Assembly (NCBI GenBank): GCA_965112735.1
Contig: OZ218952.1
Coordinates: 1,550,001 to 1,614,000, forward strand
From: Phaeosaccion multiseriatum
Taxonomy: Eukaryota > Ochrophyta, other classes
Reading direction: 5' to 3'
DNA length: 64,000 nt
Below the pieces are notes generated by a model. It worked only from the letters and a program-made list of their open reading frames with translations. It was not told the origin of the DNA and ran no database searches. Below are positions 1 through 10,718 of the stretch, one piece after another (position 1 is the stretch's first letter; every line of letters begins with the position of its first letter). A program made the translations under genes and the position numbers.

Positions 1-1003
1 CGTCCTTCCCTTCCTCTTGTCTATCATTTCCCGCAATTGAAGGGTGACGTTTCGCCCTCTTTCTTCCTCTCCTACTCACGTCGGTGGCAGCTCCTTGCGT
101 GGGCACAGGCATATACTGCAAAGTCTCCTCTTTCTGCTCCGCTCGCTCCCTTTTCACTCGTGCATGCCTCTTGCACATCCCACCACATGCACCCTAGGCC
201 TGTTTCCACCACCCCTCCTCACCATAATCCACCATCCATCCACCTCCAGTCCTTGACCACTCTCCGATGCCTTCCACCACACACACATTTCCCCAATTAG
301 CACTCACCTCAAGCGCCCGACTACCGAGCCCATAAGCTCTAAGATACATCTCACACGCTCAACAGAGCACCTCTTGCCCACCGGTCCGTGGAGAGCTTCT
401 CGCGCTCCGACTCACCTCAAGCGCCCGAATACCGAGCCCTAGGCTCTAATATACATCTCGCACTCCTCAACAGACCATCTCTTGACCACTATCACTGCTC
501 CGTGGCCAAGGCAAAGTCCTCCCTGCCTCGAGTTGTCCCCAGCGTCCTTGAACTGCCTTTGAGAGTAAAAAATGCACCTGGCGAAGTTGACATCAGGATC
601 TCCGTGGCCCCTCCCTTCCTTTCTCTTGGGGATCCCGGCTGAGAGATAGGGTCTTTGAAGAGGTCGAGGGAGGGGGGAAGGTTTGGTAAGGCCGGCCCGG
701 CGCCGCGGGCCGGTGCCGCCCGCCAAAGCGCCAAAGTCGCCTCACAGATGGCTCGGATTTGAATAATGGCCGTTTGGTTGCGCAGCCCAGCCCGTCATTG
801 CTACTGCTACTGCTGCTGCTACTGCTGCTGCTGCAGCAGCTTGTGCGCTCCCTCAAAGCTCAGCTGATCCATCTGCTCGAAGGCCTCCACAACGGTCCAC
901 TTTCATCGCCATCAGCGAAGAGCAGCGGCCGCAGCACAACACCCTGTCGTGCAGGGCGGTGTGAATTTGTATTGCCTTCTGTGCAAGAGAGGGGGAAGGA
1001 ACC
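1..1003. other. Upstream region without a supported gene
   Basis: No open reading frame here has recognisable protein character; the short frames are compositional. It holds an imperfect tandem duplication (303-489) and a CTG/GCT tract at about 796-840 just upstream of the gene starting at 1004. It is probably promoter and 5' leader of that gene. Confidence 0.5.
303..489. repeat. Imperfect tandem duplication, about 79 bp, twice
   Basis: Positions 303-381 and 411-489 align along their length. Both begin CTCACCTCAAGCGCCCGA, contain ATACATCTC, and end CTCTTGCCCAC or CTCTTGACCAC. The spacing is 108 bp. The differences are scattered substitutions plus a small indel, so it is an old local duplication. 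Confidence 0.8.
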
Positions 1004-2406
1004 ATGCCGTACACAAAGACTGGCCTAAAGGTGCGAGAACGCGAAGGGGGTGTTTGGGAGAGCCCTGCTGCCCAGGACATGCTACGGAGTAGGAGAAGGA
1101 GCAAGAGCGTACCAAGGAGGAGACCATTGGCTACTCTGCATATGCAAGGGTCTCCACAGCGGTTGAGGTCTGCGAGTCAACACCCTCGAGGAGGAGCCGC
1201 AGCTGCTAGAAGGAGGGGATCAGTTGGGCCATACGCCGCAATGGCCTACGAACTTGAGGATGAAGAGAACGATGCTACGAACAACAGTGGTGCGTACAAC
1301 AGGGCGAGGGGCGGAGCCGCAGCAGGGAGAAGGAAGCCTGAGTGGAATCGTTGGCAGCACGACGCATCGGAGTATCGCCTGACGAGGGAGGAGGAGCTAC
1401 AGAAGAGGAGCTCTCTCATTAGCAAACACAACATCCTGTTCTTCAAGCCGCAGGATCCACACGCGACGGTCTCTCGCAAGCGTCGAGGTAGCAAGCGCAA
1501 GGGGAGCAAGAGAGCGGCACTGGAAGAGGCGACGGGTAGGGGTAGTAGTGCCTATGCTGGTGGGGTAGGAGGAGGAGGACCCAACAAGGAAAATTGTGAC
1601 CCTGCCAACAAGGAGAATTTTGATCCTGCTGCTGCCTTTGGGCCCCCGTGTGCCGCTGGAAGGAGGGGGGCAAAGGTGCAGCACAGAGCCGGCCGAGGAA
1701 GCGAGGAGAGGCATGTCCTTGCACCCTTGATGCTTTCCCGGGTTGCCTCTCGGAAGGCAGCGAGCGCTGCTACAGAAGCGGCGGGAAGGGGAGGAGGAGG
1801 AGGAGGAGGAGGAGGAGGAGGAGGAGGAGGGGGAGGAGAAGACGGCAAGAACGTGAGCCAATCTATCCTTGTCCCGATCGCCATCTCGGGAGAGGATGTG
1901 GCCCGTTCTGCTACTGCTGCTACTGCTGCTCCTACTGCCCCAATGGTGGACGGCAAGGGGCCAGCCCTCGTAAACATTGTCAACATCGAGGACGAAATTG
2001 CGGCCTTCCGACAGAGGATTGCGGAGCTCGAAGGCCTTGGCCTGGAGGAGGGTGGGGACGACGACGGAGACAGTAGTAACACGAGCAGTGGCTTTGGAAG
2101 TGCAGGGAGGTACGAGGAGGACAGAGAGGAGAGGGTGGAGGCGGCGGAGAAGGAGGTGGTGGAGGGGAAGCAGCATCGGCAGGAGCAGGTGCACGAGGAA
2201 CAAGGAGGAGGGGGGGAGCGCGGGGGAGAGTTTGAACAGGGTGAGCGTCAAGAGCAGCAGCAGGAGGAGGAGCAGCAGGAGGAGGAAGAGGAGGAGGAGG
2301 AGGAGGAAGAGGATGGCACCAGCGAAGTAGAGGAGCGCAGAGATGCCGTGACGGCGGAACCAAGTGCACCACTCACGCCCACCAACCCGTGGGACGAAGA
2401 ACCAAA

Positions 2407-2467
<61 letters not shown>

Positions 2468-3910
2468 GTAGCAGCAGAAGGAGAAGTGGCAGCGGCGTTG
2501 GATGCATCTCCTGAGGATGCGGCCCCCACCTCTCCTGCTCCCAGGCCCACTACTGCTACTACTTGCACACCTGTGGACCTTGCTTCGAAGCTCGACCTCC
2601 TGGCGGGAGTGGTCCAGCGAGCGGAGGCGTCCAACGCTATGCGAGCCCAGGGGATGGCAGACTTTCACCAGATGCTTCTCACCATTGTGGACATCACGAC
2701 CGACCTGTCGGGCCGCCTTGATGAGGCGGAGAAGCGGCTGGCGCTGGAGGTGGAGAGCAACAAGCTTCTGGAAGAGACCGTGCTGTCGCTGCAAGACAGT
2801 TTCGATAGCCTCAGCCTTCAGCAGCGGAAGCCGCAGCAGTGGGAGGAGCAGCAGCAGCAGCGGGATGCCTCCTCCTCCGGGACAGGTAGGGCTGGTGAGT
2901 GTACAGGTGCAGGTGCTGGCCGTCCGCGGCAGCGCCTGACGCACTCCGCCGCTGTGACTCCAAAGAGGAGTAGTACCAACGCCTACGCCACGCCGGCAAC
3001 GGCAGCTGCAGCAGGAGGAGGAGGACGAGGGGGAGAAGTAGGAGGCGCATACCCAGTCAGGCCAAGCAACAGGCCCTCCTCCAGAGCGTTCCACGAAGGT
3101 TCTTCCCGAGGGGGAGCTCTTGCGGCGGCGGCGACGACGGCTCTTGGTCATGACGTCACAACGCCTGTGCAGGTGTACGACAGCGAGAGAGACGCCTATG
3201 GTGCTGCCCTGGACACAGCGGACAAGCTCGCCTCTCGAGCGGTGGGGGGAGGGGGAGAGGGAGGGGCAGCAGTCACCAAGGCCAGCAGGGGCCATGGGTG
3301 TGGCAGTGTCACCACAGGGGTGGTTGGGTCCAATGGCAGGGAAGAAGCAGCAGCAACACCGATGAAAGGCGATGGATCTCTGCCCTTTGGAGCGGGCATG
3401 GAGATGGAGGGGAAGCTGGAGAAGGACAGGGGAGGGCCACCGGCGATGGAGGGAAGGGGCACCAGCACCAGCCCGAGCAGCGATGGGGCCTTTCCCTGGG
3501 CCCCTGCGCCGGCTGCCATGGGGAGCGAAAGCAGCAGCGGCAGCAGGGGCAGGGGCAGCATCAGCCCAAAGCGCTGCCGCAACTACTCCCTCATGCCCAC
3601 CTTCATCACCTCCTCCACCAACAGCAGCAGCACCAACACGAGCAACAGCAGCAGCAGCAGCAGCAACAGCCAGCAACCCAAAGAAGCCGCCCCTACGCCG
3701 TCCAAAGCGCCGGTACACCCCTTCCGAAGCGGAGGACGAGCGGCGTTGGGCAAGGCGGCCTCTCATGAGTCCTACTCCTCCACCCCGTTGCCCCCACGGC
3801 AGGAGCAGCAGCAGCAGCAGCAGCAGGAGGAGGAGGAGGAGGAGGAGGAGAGGCAGCAGCAGGGGGAGGTGCAAGGGCATTTGCTCGGGGAGTGGTACGC
3901 GGTATCGTGA
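1004..3910 (+). CDS. Large disordered coiled-coil protein with KEN boxes and CDK-type sites
   Basis: A single uninterrupted frame of 968 residues starts at an ATG in context ACCATGC. I recognise no family. The sequence is mostly low complexity: poly-Gly (about 260-275), Glu/Gln-rich (about 390-445), poly-Ala (about 467-487) and Gln/Glu near the C-terminus. Between these lie a short coiled coil at about 327-345 (EDEIAAFRQRIAELEGL) and a longer one at about 526-608 (including LDEAEKRLALEVESNKLLEE). Two KEN boxes occur 8 residues apart (195-197 and 203-205, each within NKENxDP). Five sites match S/T-P-x-K/R: residues 50, 652, 785, 854 and 898. Inference: a cell-cycle-regulated scaffold degraded through APC/C. 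A 943-codon frame on the opposite strand is a shadow of the repeats. Confidence 0.7.
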
Positions 3911-5225
3911 GGGGGAGAGGGGAGAAAGGCTCGAGCTCGAGTACGCGATCGATCCATCGATCAGGCTCTGCTCAAGCTCAAAGCAGAGGGCGCAGGCAGG
4001 CAAGTTGTAAGACAAAGGAAGCAAGACGGCCGGCGGCAGAAGATTCACCCACCGACCGACGAACCGATCCTCCGACCGGCTGGTGTGGGCGCGTGTTGAG
4101 TGCCGGAAGAGGGGGGAATAAGAGAGAATGCTGCACAATTGGTGAGCAAGATGCGACTGAGTGCAGTGTCGCCAGAGGGAGCAGTGGTGGCAAGGAGAGG
4201 GCCGTGAGGGAGGGAGAGGCCTGGCCATGGGTCTCTCCTATTGGACATGTATGAAAGAGGGGTGGGGCGACAAGACAAGGGAGTGTTGGCTCGAGTGTGT
4301 GAGTTCGAGTTAGTCGCATCTCAGCCCTCGTCGAGTGGAGGGGGGGGGGTGGCACCCCTCTTCCCTCTGCACGTGGGGCCTCTGCCTTCTGCTCAGTCTG
4401 TCAAGAGAAGCACCACTGGTTGATGACGGGGGACAGGGTGGAAAGGCACATGGGAAAGGCATATGGGCCTGCTCTGCACTACACGGTGGAACTCGATACA
4501 CGTTACAGTATTGATAAAGCAGTGAGGGGAGGGAGGGGGTTAAGTGAGTGTACTCTTGACCCGGGGGCGGGGGGGGGAGTAAGTAATCAGTCATAACGTC
4601 ATAACAATTAACGGTGAAGTGGACTTGACGAAACCTCCTCGACTTGCTTCTTCTAACATGCATTTCTATACTACGCGCGAAGGAGGCTGTTAGTTTGGTG
4701 GTGGCTTTGGTTGCGCCCGCCGCCTCAAGCCGTTTCTCCCTCTCTCCCCTCTCCTGCTGCGGCGCTTCAGTCTTTCTGATTGTCATGCTGACCACCCCTT
4801 GGCAAAGTGCACAAGGCAAGAGACAGTTGAGAGGCAGAGAAGTAAAGTAGAGAAGCAGAGAGGGACAAGAGGCCGTCGACACCAAGGCAGGCAGCGCCTC
4901 GTCCCCCCCGCCGCTCGGGGCATGTTGTTGCAAGCGATACCCATCCTCTTTCCACTTTGTCATTTGTTGTACATGCAGCCTACGATACACTGGCCATCAC
5001 TGCAAAGAAGGAAAAGCCTCTTGAGTGCGTCCGGCAGGGGCTTCTCAGAAGGGGCAAAAGGTGGTGATGAAAACTGTCCAATTATATATGTAAGTACTAT
5101 TCAAACAAGGTGGGAAACGCATAATCAACAACAGGACATGAGCGAACACGCTAGGGCAGGCTCAAGGCAGTTGGCTAAAGCGGTCTGGTCCGTATAGGCA
5201 AAACAAATAGGGATCCAGGCGGGGT
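3911..5225. other. Convergent 3' region, no gene seen
   Basis: Lies between the 3' ends of the 968-residue gene (plus) and EF-1alpha copy 1 (minus). The open frames are low complexity and show no family signature. Homopolymer G runs occur near 4338 and 4566. Presumably UTR and intergenic sequence. Confidence 0.5.
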
Positions 5226-6548
5226 CTATTTCTTTCCCTTCTTCTCGTTCTCCTTGCGCGTAGTGGCCTTGATGACTCCCACGGCGACGGTCTGACGCAT
5301 GTCACGCACGGCAAAGCGTCCGAGGGGGGGGTACTCCGAGAAGGACTCGACGCACATGGGCTTGGTGGGCTCGAGGTTGACCATGCATGCGTCTCCGGTC
5401 TTGACGAACTTGGGGTTCTCCTCCATCACCTTTCCAGATCGGCGGTCCATCTTCTGCGTAATCTCAGCGAACTTGCAGGCAACGTGGGCGGTGTGGCAAT
5501 CCAGCACGGGCGAGTAGCCCTGCGAGATCTGGCCGGGGTGGTTCATCACAATCACCTGCGCGTTGAAGGTGGAGCAACCCCTGGGGGGGTCGTTCTTGAT
5601 GTCACCAGCCACGTATCCACGCTTGATGTCCTTGACGGAAACGTTCTTCACGTTGAAGCCGACGTTGTCTCCGGGCTGCGCCTCCGGCAGAGACTCGTGG
5701 TGCATCTCCACCGACTTGACCTCAGTGGACACGCCCGCAGGGGCGAACTCCACAGTCATGCCGGGCTTGATGACTCCCGTCTCCACTCGGCCCACGGGTA
5801 CTGTGCCGATACCGCCAATCTTGTACACATCCTGCAGGGGCAGACGCAGGGGCTTGTCGCTGGGGCGCTTGGGGGGGTTGCAGTTGTCGAGCGCCTCCAG
5901 CAGGTAGGGGCCCTTGTACCAAGGCATGTTGGTGGACTTGTCGATCATGTTGTCTCCCGCCCACCCAGAAATGGGCACGAAGGGGATCTTGGCGGGCTTG
6001 TACCCGACCTTCTTCAGGTACGAGGTCACTTCCTCCTTGATCTCCTTGTATCGGCTCTCTCCGTACATGACGGAGCTGTCGTCCATCTTGTTGACACACA
6101 CAATCATCTGCTTCACACCCAGCGTGAAGGCCAGCAGCGCGTGCTCTCGGGTCTGTCCATCCTTCGAGATACCTGCCTCGAACTCTCCCACTCCAGACGC
6201 CACCACCAGCACAGCCACATCGGCCTGCGAGGTTCCCGTAATCATGTTCTTGATGAAATCACGGTGGCCAGGGGCGTCAATGACGGTAAAGTCGAACTTG
6301 GGCGACTCGAACTTCCACAGAGCGATATCGATGGTGATACCACGCTCGCGCTCGGCCTTGAGGTTATCAAGCACCCATGCATACTTGAAAGAGGACTTTC
6401 CGAGCTCGGCAGCCTCCTTCTCGAACTTCTCAATGGTACGCTTGTCGATACCTCCGCACTTGTAGATCAAGTGACCGGTGGTCGTCGACTTTCCGGCATC
6501 GACGTGCCCGATAACCACCAGGTTGATATGAATCTTCTCCTTTCCCAT
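5226..6548 (-). CDS. EF1A: Translation elongation factor 1-alpha, copy 1
   Basis: A 440-residue intronless gene of usual eEF1A length. It delivers aminoacyl-tRNA to the ribosomal A site in the cytosol, using GTP. The sequence shows the P-loop GHVDAGKST near residues 14-22, the switch II motif DAPGHRD, the base-specificity motif NKMD, and the lysine-rich end KKGKK. The start ([10 protein letters not shown]) is the canonical eEF1A start. The coding sequence looks identical, base for base, to copy 2 at 7725-9047 in inverted orientation: sense and antisense translations match in several frames. Similarity ends within about 20-30 bp on either side. Confidence 0.98.
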   Translation of the reverse strand: MGKEKIHINLVVIGHVDAGKSTTTGHLIYKCGGIDKRTIEKFEKEAAELGKSSFKYAWVLDNLKAERERGITIDIALWKFESPKFDFTVIDAPGHRDFIKNMITGTSQADVAVLVVASGVGEFEAGISKDGQTREHALLAFTLGVKQMIVCVNKMDDSSVMYGESRYKEIKEEVTSYLKKVGYKPAKIPFVPISGWAGDNMIDKSTNMPWYKGPYLLEALDNCNPPKRPSDKPLRLPLQDVYKIGGIGTVPVGRVETGVIKPGMTVEFAPAGVSTEVKSVEMHHESLPEAQPGDNVGFNVKNVSVKDIKRGYVAGDIKNDPPRGCSTFNAQVIVMNHPGQISQGYSPVLDCHTAHVACKFAEITQKMDRRSGKVMEENPKFVKTGDACMVNLEPTKPMCVESFSEYPPLGRFAVRDMRQTVAVGVIKATTRKENEKKGKK

Positions 6549-7724
6549 GGTTGCTGCTGTTGTTGCTACAGTAGTTCTACGAGCAGCTTCTTTGTCTCAG
6601 CGAGTGCCCCCACAACCACATATGGCGAATTTGCGTGGCAGTGTCCTGGCCCAAAAAAGCCATCCCCCCCCCCTCGGGTTTTTTTTCATGGCACAGAGCG
6701 CCTCGCCCCATTGTCGATCTTGAGGTACGTGGAGAGAGGAGACGAGCGCTTGTGTAGAGGGCGGTGCGAGAGCGTAGGAAAGAGGGCTTGTAGGGGTTTG
6801 TTGGGGAGGTGTTTTTCTTGCTTGTGTGCGTTTTGGGGGCTTTTGTGTAGGAGGAAGGTGCGGGGAACGGGGATGTTCCCTTCCTCACCGTCGATCTACA
6901 AAAGGGCCAGCGTTGGCAACTGAACGTGCTGTGGCAGCTGTGGAGTTTTGCAGCGGTTCAGGAGGGAAAGGGCGTGTTTGGAAGCGGGTTGTGCTGTTTT
7001 TTTGGCTCAGCTGCAGAAGATGTTCCTTCTCCAGCGGGGGGGGGGGGGCGCTTATTTTTTGAGTGGAGGAGACGGTGTAGGTAGTAGCAGCAGCAGCAGC
7101 AGCAGCAGCAGCACGTAGCAGCACGCTGCAGTGACAGCAGAACTAGGTGCAGCTGTAGCCAACGAAATGCGCTCTCGAGACGGTTGAAGCGCTGCGACAA
7201 TTTATGAGGAGAGGGAGAGGGAGAGCGCCTTCCGCGTATCTACTCCTCCGTGCGAGCCTTTGGCCAGCCTCGGCTGCGCACGGAGCGCGCAGAGCCTACC
7301 CTGTCGCTAGTACCACAGCTCGAGACCGCGCTGGGAACGCATTTGCAGCTGTTCGGGGAATTGCGATGGATTTGGGGCGAGGGTTTCACCATTGCCACAC
7401 ACAGCAGCGGCACGTTTAGGGCTGGCTGCAGGAGGAGTGGAGTAGCAGCTTGCAGAGCTCCGTATCCATTGTGACTTGAGTGTAGAAATCAGAGCTGGCC
7501 TTTCCTGACAAGACGTACTTTACTAGTCCTCGAGGCTTGACCTTGCACCGCCGTCTGTGGCCCTCCTTGTTGCGCGGAGGCAGCAACCTCTTATTTGTCG
7601 TTCCTCCCTGAGTTGTTTCCTTCTCTCGAAGCGCATTTCAACTGACTCAATCCGTTTTTTCCTCCCCCCTCCCTCCCCCCTTCCTGTACCTCCGCAGCTT
7701 TTTCTCTCAACAACATCAGCAACC
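6549..7724. promoter_or_regulatory. Shared divergent promoter region of the two EF-1alpha genes
   Basis: This 1,176-bp spacer separates the two EF-1alpha start codons, so it should hold both promoters and 5' UTRs. The last 17 or so bases before each ATG are nearly the same (CAACAACxxCAGCAACC), and the rest of the spacer is not an inverted repeat. It contains a CAG tract at about 7088-7113 and a pyrimidine run before TCCGCAG at 7691-7697, which could be the acceptor of a 5' UTR intron for copy 2. No confident TATA box was seen. Confidence 0.65.
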
Positions 7725-9047
7725 ATGGGAAAGGAGAAGATTCATATCAACCTGGTGGTTATCGGGCACGTCGATGCCGGAAAGTCGACGACCACCGGTC
7801 ACTTGATCTACAAGTGCGGAGGTATCGACAAGCGTACCATTGAGAAGTTCGAGAAGGAGGCTGCCGAGCTCGGAAAGTCCTCTTTCAAGTATGCATGGGT
7901 GCTTGATAACCTCAAGGCCGAGCGCGAGCGTGGTATCACCATCGATATCGCTCTGTGGAAGTTCGAGTCGCCCAAGTTCGACTTTACCGTCATTGACGCC
8001 CCTGGCCACCGTGATTTCATCAAGAACATGATTACGGGAACCTCGCAGGCCGATGTGGCTGTGCTGGTGGTGGCGTCTGGAGTGGGAGAGTTCGAGGCAG
8101 GTATCTCGAAGGATGGACAGACCCGAGAGCACGCGCTGCTGGCCTTCACGCTGGGTGTGAAGCAGATGATTGTGTGTGTCAACAAGATGGACGACAGCTC
8201 CGTCATGTACGGAGAGAGCCGATACAAGGAGATCAAGGAGGAAGTGACCTCGTACCTGAAGAAGGTCGGGTACAAGCCCGCCAAGATCCCCTTCGTGCCC
8301 ATTTCTGGGTGGGCGGGAGACAACATGATCGACAAGTCCACCAACATGCCTTGGTACAAGGGCCCCTACCTGCTGGAGGCGCTCGACAACTGCAACCCCC
8401 CCAAGCGCCCCAGCGACAAGCCCCTGCGTCTGCCCCTGCAGGATGTGTACAAGATTGGCGGTATCGGCACAGTACCCGTGGGCCGAGTGGAGACGGGAGT
8501 CATCAAGCCCGGCATGACTGTGGAGTTCGCCCCTGCGGGCGTGTCCACTGAGGTCAAGTCGGTGGAGATGCACCACGAGTCTCTGCCGGAGGCGCAGCCC
8601 GGAGACAACGTCGGCTTCAACGTGAAGAACGTTTCCGTCAAGGACATCAAGCGTGGATACGTGGCTGGTGACATCAAGAACGACCCCCCCAGGGGTTGCT
8701 CCACCTTCAACGCGCAGGTGATTGTGATGAACCACCCCGGCCAGATCTCGCAGGGCTACTCGCCCGTGCTGGATTGCCACACCGCCCACGTTGCCTGCAA
8801 GTTCGCTGAGATTACGCAGAAGATGGACCGCCGATCTGGAAAGGTGATGGAGGAGAACCCCAAGTTCGTCAAGACCGGAGACGCATGCATGGTCAACCTC
8901 GAGCCCACCAAGCCCATGTGCGTCGAGTCCTTCTCGGAGTACCCCCCCCTCGGACGCTTTGCCGTGCGTGACATGCGTCAGACCGTCGCCGTGGGAGTCA
9001 TCAAGGCCACCACGCGCAAGGAGAACGAGAAGAAGGGAAAGAAATAG
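7725..9047 (+). CDS. EF1A: Translation elongation factor 1-alpha, copy 2
   Basis: The 440-residue product is identical to copy 1. The ATG at 7725 is chosen because the protein then begins [10 protein letters not shown] like other eEF1A proteins. The frame is open back to 7557, but that extension (Ser/Pro-rich) is not part of the family and is likely 5' leader. All GTPase motifs are present ([20 protein letters not shown]). It has no intron in the coding part. Post-stop similarity to copy 1 lasts about 26 bp (GGATCCCTATTT) and is then lost. Confidence 0.98.
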   Translation: MGKEKIHINLVVIGHVDAGKSTTTGHLIYKCGGIDKRTIEKFEKEAAELGKSSFKYAWVLDNLKAERERGITIDIALWKFESPKFDFTVIDAPGHRDFIKNMITGTSQADVAVLVVASGVGEFEAGISKDGQTREHALLAFTLGVKQMIVCVNKMDDSSVMYGESRYKEIKEEVTSYLKKVGYKPAKIPFVPISGWAGDNMIDKSTNMPWYKGPYLLEALDNCNPPKRPSDKPLRLPLQDVYKIGGIGTVPVGRVETGVIKPGMTVEFAPAGVSTEVKSVEMHHESLPEAQPGDNVGFNVKNVSVKDIKRGYVAGDIKNDPPRGCSTFNAQVIVMNHPGQISQGYSPVLDCHTAHVACKFAEITQKMDRRSGKVMEENPKFVKTGDACMVNLEPTKPMCVESFSEYPPLGRFAVRDMRQTVAVGVIKATTRKENEKKGKK

Positions 9048-9821
9048 ACCCTTCCTGGATCCCTATTTTTTTATGACCCAAGAGAAGCAGTGGTCGACAG
9101 CACTGGTTGGGGCTGAGTGGAGGCACTGACTGACCAGTGGAGGGAGGAAGAGGGCGAGGGTGTGTGCCTCCTCCTTCTCTCCGCCTCCTCTTCTCTTTCT
9201 CTGCTGCCCAGCTGGAGGGAGACTGAAGGACTGATGCGGCAATGGGGCGCGGAGGAGGAGAAGAGATGGCAATGGATGGGCGTCTGGGGCAGGACATTTT
9301 GTAGTTTTTGATTGTGTTGTGAGTTATGTGCTATGTCCGTCCGTGTTGAGTTGCGCCCGGGAAGGGAGGTGGGGAGGGGGTGGGGAAAGGGAGGGGTAGC
9401 TCAGTTCTCTCTTCTCGTCGCTATCGGGATGACTTGATTGAATGTTGGACCCTGGCAGAGGGGTTTCCACTTGTCGACGGCTCGCCAATAGGATAGGGCA
9501 AACGCAGACTCTGATGAAGACCCGTGGCGTTCATTAGGCATATGGCTCTTTTTAGTAGGGGCTTTTATTCCATTAATGAAACACATCTGAACAAGCCTCT
9601 CCTTTTGCCTGTTTGCTCCTGTTCGTCTTGTTTTGTCCACATGACTCCCGCGTGGAGTCGGAGAGTAGGGACTTGATTTTCATTGTTGCTGTTCCATGAC
9701 GTCACATGACCGTCGAATCGCTCTGCTCGCGCAGCCCTGGGGCTTGCCCCTCCCTACTGCGACCATCTGTGTCTCTCACTTCTGCTTCTGCTGCTGCTAC
9801 TACTGCTTTGCGGTACCACCA

Positions 9822-9858
<37 letters not shown>

Positions 9859-10397
9859 ACTGCTACTAGTACTGCTTTGCTGGTGCTTTACTGCTGCTCT
9901 CGAGCAAAACCTCACGCCTTTCACGCGTTGGAACGAAACCCCGGCACTCCAAAAGAAGGAAGAGGGCTCATCCCCCCCCCCTTCGTGCGGCGATGCGTGT
10001 GCGGCTGTGACTGCGGCTGGGCCCCAAAGGCCCCAAGGCTCCAAATAGGTTGCCCAGTACAGTACAGCTCTGCGTGCATTGCTTGTGTCCCTCCCTCCGG
10101 GTGTGTGCGTGCGTGCGTGCGTGGGTGTGTACGTGCTCGCACACCCCCCAGTCACATGACGCCACCTCAGCTCAACTCACCCCACCTCGCTTCTCATCAA
10201 CCTCGTGCTCGAGCCCAAGCTGCACCCTGCCCGCCTACACGGACGCGGGTGCACTCACTCGTGGTGATGCCGCAGTGGGCAGTGGCATGAATAGGGGAGG
10301 TGGGGGGGGGAGTGGCCGCGAGTCAAGTGCTGAGTTTGTTATCCGTCTTCCTTCCTCCTTCCGCCGTCATCCGATCGTCGCTCCGTTCTCTCGCCAG
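9048..10397. other. Convergent 3' region of EF-1alpha copy 2 and the TGS1-like gene
   Basis: I see no supportable gene. The frame at 9706-10290 is Ser/Leu-rich and driven by a CTG tract (about 9825-9860). The sequence includes GGTACCACCAACTGCTGCTG at about 9812-9831, a variant of a motif that recurs elsewhere in the window. GTGC repeats lie near 10104-10130. Confidence 0.5.
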
Positions 10398-10657
10398 TCA
10401 AGACGATCCTGCTGTTGGAGCTGGAGTCGTCCCCAACAGAGACGATCGTAACAGCTGCTCCATTCGGTGCGCCTCCTCACTCCGTTGCTGACAGTGGCCT
10501 TTTTGAAACGCCGATGCCCCTCCCCCCCCGCCGCCGCTTCCGCCCGTGCTATTATTATTGCCCGTGCTATTATTATTGCCCGTGCCCGCGATCGGGCCCG
10601 CGCTCGCCTTCTTGCTTGCACCACCGGTATTGGCCTTGCCCGAGGAAGGGTTCTTCC

Positions 10658-10718
<61 letters not shown>

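Larger units (their letters stand above)
5226..9047. repeat. Inverted repeat formed by the EF-1alpha pair
   Basis: Two 1,323-bp arms (5226-6548 and 7725-9047) appear identical and face away from each other across a 1,176-bp unique spacer. Identity stops shortly outside the coding sequence at both ends, which suggests ongoing gene conversion rather than a very recent block duplication. Confidence 0.9.

Noticed and set aside
1397-4228. 943-codon open frame antisense to the 968-residue gene
   Set aside because: Its content (poly-Leu, poly-Cys, poly-Ser) is the complement of repeats in the plus-strand gene, and it has no domain or coiled-coil signal. GC-rich third positions keep antisense frames open.
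5484-6923. Long antisense frame over EF-1alpha copy 1 (and its twin over copy 2)
   Set aside because: Occurs identically opposite both EF-1alpha genes because the coding sequences are identical; such antisense frames are common over highly biased housekeeping genes.
7557-7724. N-terminal extension of EF-1alpha copy 2
   Set aside because: The frame is open but the 56 added residues are Ser/Pro/Leu-rich and absent from copy 1 and from the family; more likely 5' UTR, possibly with an intron.
9391-9470. GGTAGCTCAGTT, reminiscent of a tRNA D-arm
   Set aside because: I could not fold an acceptor stem, anticodon stem or T-arm around it.
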